DNA of 64,000 bases, taken from Acheta domesticus (lineage: Eukaryota > Arthropoda > Insecta > Orthoptera > Gryllidae). Within the stretch, counting starts at the first letter, position 1. Every line of letters begins with the position of its first letter. Location: the NCBI GenBank assembly GCA_031308135.1, contig JAHLJT010009436.1:214309420-214373419 (forward strand). The letters run 5' to 3'. Made by a program: the position numbers and the translations under genes. Positions 1 to 8,825 of the stretch are shown in pieces. Below the pieces are notes generated by a model that made no database searches, was not told the DNA's origin, and was given only the letters and a program-made list of their open reading frames with translations.

Positions 1-200
1 ACGCGACGCGACGGACAGACGGGCGGGCGAGTGGGCGGGCGGAGCGAATGCTCGTGCGGGTGGCGCCCTGCCGCGGGCTTCCCCAGCGCCACTTTCGCTG
101 CCTGCGACTTGCGTCAGCGACGGGGCGCCCAACACGGCGGCTCGCGGAACTCTGCGGGGCGGCTATGAGCAATGAAATCGCACCGGTCCTGTTGGGGGAA
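1..200. other. CpG-rich island at window edge
   Basis: GC- and CpG-dense stretch with GGGCGG-type boxes, cut by the window start. A 61-codon open frame crosses it but has no recognisable domain. It could be the edge of a promoter or first exon whose rest lies outside the window. Confidence 0.5.
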
Positions 201-602
201 AATCCTATCGACGAAAGAAAGAGAAATTTATGAAGTTATATAAGATTTTGACGTTAGTGAAGGTATAAATACAAAATATACAATTAATTATTGACAAATT
301 AGTCGCTTTTAAACAAGTCCGGCCTGGTAAGATAATAATGTCATACAGTAAAACATTCTGAACAATAATTACGAATAAAAATCAATTGATTCCCTCCCTA
401 CTAACCGAAAACATGTTTTCTAAATTATTTAATTTTTTAAAGTTTTTGTGTTTTATACTTTTTTTTGAAACATTTTCAAACTAATTCGGGCAGTGGTAAT
501 AGTAAGAATTGTCGTTATAGGCGAGGTGAATGAACCGGAGGTCCTCACCACTCCAATACCTCTAAAATAAAGTTTCAAACTAGTTCAGTTTTAAAATGTT
601 TC
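201..602. other. AT-rich non-coding DNA
   Basis: AT-rich sequence with no supported gene, RNA or repeat. Confidence 0.5.
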
Positions 603-604
603 TA

Positions 605-645
605 CGTAGGTCATTCAATAATTAAAGAGACAAATTGGTCTGGAG
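605..645 (+). repeat. mariner left terminal inverted repeat
   Basis: The inner 34 nt (612-645) are an exact reverse complement of 1495-1528. The outer 7 nt match with a few differences. The adjacent TA at 603-604 is the target duplication. Confidence 0.93.
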
Positions 646-768
646 AGGAAACAGTGGGTAGGACGAGTTTGGTAATTTTAGGACTTTGCGTTGGCATCAC
701 TAGGATGAACCCTGACCATCTGAAGGATCAACATTGTTGTGTTCATAACCTCAAAATTAAGATGAACG

Positions 769-1459
769 ATGGCGAGTCCACTTGAAAATTCCACATTGAT
801 TGAAGAACATTCTTTGATTCGTTTTCAACGTGCTGAAGGTGACAAACAAGCTAATATATATTCTAGAATGATCATAATGTATGCTGAAAGTTGTAAGAAC
901 TGTGAGAATTTTTACAATTTGGTGGAACAGTTCAAAAATGGTCGAAGCTCAGTGACTGACAAACATCGTTCTCGCCACATCAGCAAGAAAAGTCATGTTG
1001 ACTGAAATTGGGGACGCTGTAGGTGCGTTTTTTGTGATTATCATGAAGAACAGTCTTTAGTAAACAGCCAATATTGTTTAGATATGTTTTTGAAGAAGGT
1101 GAAGCCAGTCATGAGAGAGAAAAGTCATGGATCTCAGAGGAGAGATGTGATTCTCCAGCAAAACAACGCACGTCCTCACACTCCACAACAAACCCGTGAA
1201 ACCATTGACAAAATGGGTTGGGAGGTACTGCCTCATCCCCCTTACAGCCTCAATTTAGCACCGTGTGATTTCCATTTGTTTGGCCCACTGAAGGAGGCAT
1301 TACGTTGGGAGAAGTCCCAAGATAACGAGGTTGTCAAAAAAATTTGTGGGAAATTGGTTCAAACACCAAGATAAAAAGTACTTTGCAGCCGTCATACAAA
1401 AGCTGGTAGCCCTTTGTAACAAGTGCATAAATGTTGGTGAGAAATATATTAAAAAGTAG
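769..1459 (+). pseudogene. mariner transposase pseudogene
   Basis: The N-terminal part (769-1002) resembles the mariner helix-turn-helix region: an 'IEEHSLIRFQRAEG' opening, then a 'VEQFKNGRSSVTDKHRS' stretch. The C-terminal part (from about 1057) holds the catalytic-domain block 'NNARPHT', 'HPPYSLNLAPCDFHLFG' and 'LKEAL'. The residue at the second catalytic Asp position is Asn, and 34 residues separate it from the Asp of 'PCD', which fits the mariner DD34D rule. The frame then shifts near 1345-1370, and a second frame supplies the usual C-terminus ending at TAG 1457-1459. The central region with the first catalytic Asp is missing. The protein cannot be functional. Confidence 0.9.
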
Positions 1460-1494
1460 GAGAAGTCCTGTTTTGTAAAAATAAACATTTATTT

Positions 1495-1535
1495 CTCCAG
1501 ACCAATTTGTCTCTTTAATTATTGAATGTCCCTCG
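1495..1535 (-). repeat. mariner right terminal inverted repeat
   Basis: Mirror of the left repeat; 1495-1528 pairs exactly with 612-645. It is followed by TA at 1536-1537. Confidence 0.93.
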
Positions 1536-1537
1536 TA

Positions 1538-3115
1538 TATTTGATGAATTTTTTAACATTAGCACTTAAAACCTTGTTAAGCATGAAATACTTTATCGTT
1601 TTAATAATTCTGTAACATTTTCATTTTCAGATAATTTTAGTAGTGTTTATTAAGAAAGTTTTCATACAAACAAACGTTTGCAATATTAAACATTTTATTA
1701 AATTGTGAATGCAGTTTCTAAGATAAAAATGTTAATAAATTGCTATACTAACGTTAGTATCATCAGAGAAAATATAAATTTGTTGGCAATAAAAATAATA
1801 GACGAGAAAATGTAAAAATCCATTAGATAGGTAATCAATCAATTAATTAACGCTTAATGAGTTTGCTAAATGTTTTACTAGAATAATGAGAGAGCACCCA
1901 CCTAACTTGTGCCTCGGAACTTCTAATAAAAATCTGGCCTTGGCAATAGTAATATTCTCAACCCTCATCCTACGCTTGCAATGTTATCTTCTACTTTTCT
2001 TAACTGGGGTGGGCCAAACGGCGTTGGAGAATTAGCTCGTCGCCCTGGGAGAAGAAAGGAATTGAGAACAGGTAGCGGAAAGGAGAGCAGGGTGTGGACG
2101 GTGACACTAAGATACTGTTTGCAGAAAAAACAGGAAATGACCTATTGGAGCAGTCGGCCTCTAGCAGTTTCATCCAGTAAGCGGTAAAGGTAATATTATC
2201 TATGCTAATACTAATAAAAATGGTAATTAATTCCTTTTGCAAATCCCTAGTACCAAGTCTCGTAACTAAATACAATTGACAGGCTATGTAGTTTCGAGTT
2301 TGCCATTTCTCTTTTTTTTTGCCAAAATGCATTTTATTTTTTATGTTAACATTGTTAATGTATTATAACTATCTCCATTTAGTTTTTAGAGAACTTATTA
2401 TCTCTCTATATGAGATCTAGAACTGATGTCGAATATTTCTATTTTGTTAATAAGGAATGTGCGCCGTCAGTACGTTTCCTTTTTCGGATTCGACTACATT
2501 AGGATCACAAAAAACATTTTATTTATGAAAATACTTCATGGGCAATTCAAAGTGTTTCCTTTTTTCTTTATCATTACTATATCATTTATATTTCTTTCGT
2601 TATGTCTTTATATCTCTTTCTTGATCTTTCTTTCTTCACACTACATTTTTCCTCTTTCCTTTTTTTGGTTCCTAGAAGGAACTAGTTTTCAAATTCTCTC
2701 CGCGTTCCTTTCTACTTTCTTTTCTTCCTCTGTTATTTTCATTTCCTGTAGATCATTACTTATTTGGTTCATGTGCTAATTGTGGATAGTTTGGTCGAGT
2801 AGGTTACAATGTCCGCCGGCACAATTTTTTCGTCATGGCTTCGTGTCATACCACAGAGAAGAATGTTCGCAAGAGAACCTCAATTTGAGTGAGTTCTTGA
2901 GGTAGTTAATTCACACGTCTCTAATAAATATTCTAAGCAACCCTCTGTATTTTCTGGCTCAAAAAAATATGTTTCATGACAGAGCACCTACTAAAACAGG
3001 AGGTCACTATGGGATGGAACAAGGTAAAATGTTTTCTCCGTATTTATTATTTAATTCGCTATATTATTATTATTATCATCGACATATTACTGATATTTGT
3101 GAATTCTTTTGAATA
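1538..3115. other. AT-rich non-coding DNA
   Basis: Contains T/C-rich runs around 2560-2740 that open a 117-codon hydrophobic frame, and a short GC-richer patch at 2000-2120. No domain, splice structure or repeat copy was recognised. Confidence 0.45.
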
Positions 3116-3620
3116 CAAGGGTTGTATAAAAAGTAATGAGAATTTTTTTCTCTGAAATGACTTTATTGACAGCGGTATTTACATTTACACATTTTTAATA
3201 TAATCTCCTCCGTTATAAATAACCTTTTGTCAAATGTTAGGAAGGCATCGTACACCATCCGCGCATCTATTTTCTTGTTGATGTCCCATATTGACCATCC
3301 TGTAGTATGACTAATTTCTTCTCTGGTGGTGTACCAGGTTCTTCGCAGTGGTTCTTTCATTTTACTAAATAGATCATAACCACAGGTACTTATATCGACT
3401 GTGTAAGGTGGATCTTCCATAATCTCCCATTGTGAGATGCGCAAGAGTTTTGCATGTGGAATCATCCGTTAGGGGGGTTATCCTTCCGAATAATCTCTGC
3501 CTGATCTGAACGCTTAAACCAATCTTGCGACTGTGGAGAATGGCAACGCTGCATTACCACATGCTTCACGCAGTCCCTGAAAATATTTTTATTTACTCCT
3601 ACCTCGTGCCACTTCAATTC
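3116..3620 (-). mobile_element. decayed mariner fragment (minus strand)
   Basis: Read on the minus strand, 3163-3450 gives a mariner-like C-terminal block: 'PPYTVDISTCGYDLFSKMKEPLR', then 'TREEI', then an 'INKK' region. About 3480-3600 gives an N-terminal-like block in other frames, with 'WFKRSDQAEIIRKDNP' resembling a mariner helix-turn-helix segment. The two are joined without the central catalytic region, so this copy is also internally deleted. The third catalytic Asp position reads Gly. A terminus-like sequence (GGGTTGTATAAAAAGTAATG) lies at 3120-3139. I could not find its inverted partner near 3620-3740, so the 5' end is lost or diverged. Confidence 0.72.
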
Positions 3621-3665
3621 TGAGCCAGGAACGTTGCTCTACCTTCGTAAATGACTACCTTTGTA

Positions 3666-3727
3666 CCATGTAAACGTGACGTTATGTAAACATGACGTTA
3701 TGTATGTTTTGTAAACGTGACGTTATG
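3666..3727. repeat. short tandem repeat of GTAAACGTGACGTTATG
   Basis: A 16-17 nt motif containing the palindrome-like core TGACGT occurs three times (about 3668, 3685 and 3709), the third after a short spacer. Confidence 0.75.
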
Positions 3728-4242
3728 GCGCTTGCACTATTGCTATGAAGTTCAACGATTTATTTACTGCAGTAGAGAGACAGAGTACTGTTCCCGCCCG
3801 CTGCACACACTCGTCTAAAATTCCTTACTTTAGTCACGACAGACGGCAGCACTCCAACTCACCAGCTTTAAGTTACAGCAATATTCTCATAATTTTTTTA
3901 TCCCACCTATGTAATTATTATCTAAAATGTATTTCCTTCTAATTCTTACAATATCTTAATTCTGCATTTGATAAGACAGACTAAGAAGAGTTTCGGAATG
4001 TCTTTTCCATCTTTTCTGATGTTCATAATTTTCTGATCGACAAGTATCAGTGAGTGACTCGCTCGCTAGAGTACATTTTGCATTGTAAATGTCGTTTTAT
4101 GTAGTAGTATTGAAATAAACCACATCCCGAACGAATCTATTTCTTTTAACTAATATTTGATATTTATATTAAACTTTTCGCTACTCCCTAATATTTTAAT
4201 GATATCGATGAGTGGCTAGCTCAATTGGATATCATTTATCAA

Positions 4243-4245
<3 letters not shown>
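3728..4245. other. non-coding DNA
   Basis: Nothing recognised. Confidence 0.4.

Positions 4246-4290
<45 letters not shown>
4246..4290. repeat. (TA)n microsatellite
   Basis: About 45 nt of uninterrupted alternating T and A. Confidence 0.98.
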
Positions 4291-4292
<2 letters not shown>

Positions 4293-6690
4293 GGACGCTT
4301 ATGCTAATACTGTCAATCTCAGGGTAATTTTAACTTTCTATACTCGAGGGGGAAATGCCGCTCATACGAGATCACGACTGGAGAAATACATGAATACATT
4401 TACGTGGATTTGGGGATTATTACAACCTATAAACAATGCATTCAAATAACAAGACAATTATCTTTTCAATACATGTAGTGACATAAACGTCACGTGCAAC
4501 TGAATTATTTTAAACTGAAAACTTGACTGACATTATTTACTATTCTTTGAAGGCCATCACCTAATGTTTTACAATACTAACTTTTTATTACTTTAATTTC
4601 CAAAACTTCATTTAATCAATTTTGAAAACAGTCTTGGTCTTGTACATTTAATGAGACCGATCGATTTATGATTTGAATTTAATGTTCTACTAATGTTTGT
4701 TACTTTCCTTTTCGACGGATACAGCCATCTTGGACGCCGAGAAGATACAGAACCACCAGTCTTCCTATTTGTTCTGCTCCTCCATGTTTGGCTGCTAAAA
4801 CATGCACTTAATATCGCCAACTAACTTGCAATTCGACCTACTTATTCAACGTCGAAGTTCGTTACGCGACCCTTCGCGTATCAAGTCCCGGAGCTCTCTC
4901 CATGAACCAACTCGCACGCAAGTCAAATCCCATCTCTTTCTGTCCAGCCAAAAAACATTATTTCACCTTTTCAGTTCATCTGTTTGAATCCTCATTCCAC
5001 TGTTTTTATAATCCCTTACCGCTAAGCTTCTCGTAATTTGCAACTTGACTGAGTCTTTTCTGTTTGTTTTTTTCTTTTTAAACAATGCCATTACTATCGA
5101 ACCAGTTGATAACATAAAATAAATTCTAATAATTTATTTACTTATCCGAATCACGTTTTAATATCGTGACTCAAAGCCCTTTTATGTTAATGTCTCTGTT
5201 CTTTATACTTCACCCTGCCACCATTGTCCCTTATCACGTAAATTCATCTTTAAGGTTTCTAATATATTATGTCCAAAATGCCCCAGGTGTTTTGATGTAC
5301 TTCAGTATTTACTGATTATTTCAAGTATTAAACCTTTTTTTAAAGTTTCCATGTGTACATGTTCATACACATGTATTCCTACAATATTAATGCTCTATCT
5401 ACGTTGAAAATCTACGACTAAACGCTTCAGAAGTTTCAAATTTGGAACAGGAAAATTGCAACTATTGGGGACTCACTCCCGATGGCCTTGCAAGTTTGCA
5501 ACCCGCCAAACGCTAGTGTCCGGCAAAAAGTGTTACAGCCATGCCACAGGCGCGTTTGCGGTGGGACACTGATCCGTAAATTGCGCTATTGATTGATCAT
5601 GATTGAAGTGACTGGGAAGTAGTCAGTGGAGGAGTATAAAAATTACAAATCTCGGAAAGGGTGGTTGAGGATTTGCGGTTCACTTTCAGTTCGCAGCGAA
5701 CAACTGATTCATCAGTTCCACAAGCAGCTGACCTCAATTCAACACAACCGTTGGGAGGCCTCTTTAAACAATCCACCACACAGCGTGGCACTTTTTACTT
5801 TCAAACTGGCAGCATACTTCAGTGTAAATCCGCGTAAAAGATGAGGCCATGTTTCAACAGAATAGCATATTTTCTCCCAACTTTAGTCTTATCAGGGATA
5901 ATTATTGTACGTGAGAAGTTCACATGATTTAAAGAAAAATATTCTGAAGATATCGTTGTTAAGTATTCGTTTCACAATGACTATAAGCCTGAAACAGGAC
6001 TCTTAGGTTGATTTTCTTTACAAATAAACTGTTATTCAAATAATAAAAAAATAATATACAAAATAAACTTGTATGATAGTTTTTATAACTAACTGTTTCG
6101 AATTTCTGAGAGTTGACACGTTTAACTTTCAAGAAACTACATTATGTGAAAAATCAACAGTTAGTGAGTTACAAGAATTACCTAAGAAGAATAAATACCT
6201 CATTTTAGATTGGGGAAATTGTTCTTATTTTCCAAGTCATCTCCACAAGTACCTAGAAAAATAATATTTAAAGCAAAATTGTCAGAGGAAAAGGTTTTTC
6301 CATACTTAGGAGCAAACAAACCTCTGTATTTCTAGACTGGTTTAATTTACATTCTAAATTGAACAGGTTTGTTTTAGACCGTTGTTGAAATAATTATAAT
6401 TAACATTCTCTATGACATTGTAGATTGAAGGAAGAAAATTACGTAAATTTTTGCATTCAAACAAAATCGGTGTCAGGTGACACAACATGTATTTTTACAA
6501 GAATAAAAATACTTATACTGTCTCTGAAAGGCCTAAAAATGTTTGTTGAATAAAGTTTTGTTGTCGCGATACATCATTGCTTTTAAAAACTGGGATTTAT
6601 GACTAATAAAGTGAGGTATGATATGTAGAAAAAATATAAATAATAATTAATAAATTCTATAGCGATCCCCCTTTCCTCTTCAAGTCTACT
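4291..6690. other. AT-rich non-coding DNA
   Basis: A moderately GC-richer patch at 5460-5800 carries overlapping 64- and 72-codon frames on opposite strands. Neither resembles a known family. No other structure was recognised. Confidence 0.4.
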
Positions 6691-7300
6691 TCTAAGATAA
6701 CCAAGACACCGTCGGTCTCGCCTTCATTTCGACATGCTGTTCGGAAGCCAGCACATTTGTACATTTTATTCGGCCATCCTCGTTCTTCGTCCCAGTTCGG
6801 CGCGCCGCGTCGGCGTCGGTGGGCTGGCTGGCAGGGCGGGCAGCGAGGTGGGCCGGGCGCGGCCCCGTTCGCGGGCTCTGGCGGCCCGCCAGACGCACGA
6901 ACAGAACCAGCGAGCGCGCGCGCGGGCGTGGCAGCGCCTCCTTTGGCGCGCGCCCCCGAGCGGTTTCCCTACCGCGCCTACCCCCCCCCCTCCATTCACT
7001 CGCACTGCCGACGGCACTTTTTGTCCACTCCAAAATCTTCCCCGCAGGGGGGAATCATGACCGCGATGGCGGGCATGGTTTCTGGTTGCAGGCGACAACC
7101 CGTACCCTAAGTTTCAAAGCGGCACTCACGTCGTTAGCTTAAGGTGGAGGCAGTGAGTGGGCGACGCTAAAGGTGATTGCAGTGAGGAGACGGGAAGGGA
7201 ATCCCGAGACGCCCGGACCTTCGTTCGGGTGGCCCCTTGTTGGGTTCTTGTCACCGTCATGGCAGTGGCCTGGTGCGCCGGCGCCGGCTGGGGTGCAGAT
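6691..7300. other. CpG island
   Basis: A dense CpG segment (core 6790-6980) with CGCGCG runs and a 10-C run at 6981-6990. Five overlapping open frames on both strands are caused by the base composition. No TATA element with a correctly spaced initiator was seen. A TATA-less promoter or enhancer is possible. Confidence 0.7.
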
Positions 7301-8282
7301 AAAGGCTAACGCTTAGGTGCCCACCCCAGGGAGCAGCCAGGTAGAACAAGGCACAGTGTTGTGCATTAGACCATGCGAGGCGTATACACTATAATACTGC
7401 TACGTCCATGATTCTTGTGTAAAGTTATTTTACTAATGCTATGTTAATTTTTATAAATAACATATAAATAAAATTGGAGTGAGTGAGATTTTAAAATACA
7501 AGTTTTATAGTATTATATACTTATTCAGATGATACAAAACTAATTTAATTGTTTTCATGATTTTGGTCTGCTTGTCCGGGATAATCTTTGGGGCGGCTCA
7601 AACGATTTCGATGCGGTTTTAATTGAAAGGTAGAGGGTTTTGCCATTCATAACTACTCATTTTTTCAAATTATTAATTTTTCTTGCATAAATAAATGTGT
7701 TTATTTTTTATACAAATCCAGTTTTCATCCTACCTTAATGAAATTTTAAACACGTAGCCTTCAAAACAAAAAGCTACAGCGTGCATGCTATTTTCTAAAA
7801 CTACCTCCTTCTCCTCAAAATTTAACTGCACTTTTTCAATTTAACGTGAATATTGCGTAAACGGTGAGTAAAATTACCTAAGTGAATTAAATTTTTTTGA
7901 AAGCTCATAAAATGTCCTTCTCAATGAATTTCGGTTCATTCCTATAGCGTAATTAGGCTTTGAGTAATTGGTGGTCCAAATTGATAGAAGAAGTTTGCCA
8001 GGAGTATGCAACAATCCATTTTTACAGTTGCCCATAACAACGACAGAGAAAACAACGGTGATCGTATCAAAAATGGCAGGGTGGGACTGCGCTGAGCAGG
8101 TGATCCACAGGGCGTTGGGGGTCTGGCAGGATAAAAAAGAAATTGATGGAGCTGGGCGGAAGGGAGAGGGCAGGGTGAGATCGGGCGTGACAGGAAAAGT
8201 ACGGGACGGGACGGGGCAGATTGGATCTGGGCGCAGCCGACCACATTAGAGAGCGGATAGGTCTGTCATAAAAATAATCACA
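7301..8282. other. AT-rich non-coding DNA
   Basis: Mostly AT-rich. 8090-8245 is G-rich, with imperfect GGGA/GGGC repeats. No gene supported. Confidence 0.4.

Positions 8283-8320
<38 letters not shown>
8283..8320. repeat. (TAA)n microsatellite, left target site of the retrotransposon
   Basis: About 12 TAA units end exactly where the retrotransposon begins. A similar shorter run follows its 3' end at 12508-12525. Dong-type R4-clade elements are known to insert into TAA repeats, so the tract is read as split target DNA. Confidence 0.93.
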
Positions 8321-8321
<1 letters not shown>

Positions 8322-8470
8322 TCCACCTAGGGAGTACACGACCTTGGAGTAGGTGGTGGAGCTTGAGTACCCCCATGAGCCTGAGAGCTATGTCAGTGGT
8401 AGCCTTGCTACTGGTAGGGTCTCCCTTGCTGAATAGGTTGAAGGTGAGGGGTCCGACGAAGAAGTACTCC
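8321..8470 (+). ncRNA. candidate HDV-like self-cleaving ribozyme at the 5' end of the retrotransposon
   Basis: A nested double pseudoknot can be drawn by hand. P1 is seven perfect pairs, 8321-8327 (CTCCACC) with 8355-8361. P2 is seven perfect pairs, 8331-8337 (GGAGTAC) with 8464-8470. P3 is 8341-8343 (ACC) with 8352-8354 (GGT), and its 3' strand abuts P1 as in HDV. L3 is 8 nt (TTGGAGTA), with U first and G sixth, as in the U20-G25 pair of HDV. L3 G8346 can pair with C8362 just after P1. P4 can form from 8369-8373 with 8448-8452. The P4-P2 joining strand contains C8457 followed by GAA, a candidate catalytic cytosine. Cleavage would fall between 8320 and 8321, the first base of the element. HDV-like ribozymes at the 5' ends of non-LTR elements are established for R2 and others. 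The fold here is my inference; the joining strands are longer than in HDV and P1.1 is weak. Confidence 0.6.
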
Positions 8471-8825
8471 ATTTTGAGGAGAGTGGGAAGTAAGTAGAGA
8501 GGGAAGGGTCATGAACCTTTGGACTTCCTGTTGTCGGCCCATAGAGGGTACAGGAGAGAAACTGGGTTGGCACACCAGGCCACTGATTAGAGTGGAGGCC
8601 CGAACCTTCCATTAGCCAGCGAAGGAGGCTGCCTTCAGCAGTCAGTGAAAATCCCGTAGGGTTTAGTAATGCCGACTGGCGATCGGAGGGACCCCTTGCT
8701 GGGCCCTGCGGGGGGATGCCCCGAGGCCACTATGGGTCGCAGTAACGGATGGCAGGAAACAACCCGAGGGTTAAGTGTGATCTGTGAACTCGAACTTGCG
8801 TCCTGCGAATCTTCAATTCAAACCA
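8471..8825 (+). other. retrotransposon 5' UTR
   Basis: GC-richer than the flanks, with an in-frame stop (TGA 8778-8780) shortly before the long frame. Contains a C/G palindromic patch near 8695-8725. Small open frames here, including minus-strand ones, have no recognisable domain. Confidence 0.6.

Larger units (their letters stand above)
605..1535 (+). mobile_element. internally deleted mariner transposon
   Basis: The element is bounded by long terminal inverted repeats and by TA dinucleotides (603-604 and 1536-1537), the TA target duplication expected of Tc1/mariner elements. It holds a broken mariner transposase. At 931 bp it is shorter than the roughly 1.3 kb of complete mariners; the missing part is the middle of the transposase. 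The ends could still be recognised by a transposase supplied elsewhere. The assignment to mariner is firm from the inverted repeats, TA duplication and transposase motifs; the subfamily is not resolved. Confidence 0.93.

Noticed and set aside
8784..8825. Upstream GTG as start of the retrotransposon protein
   Set aside because: The first in-frame ATG is at 8826; a GTG start is unlikely in a eukaryote.
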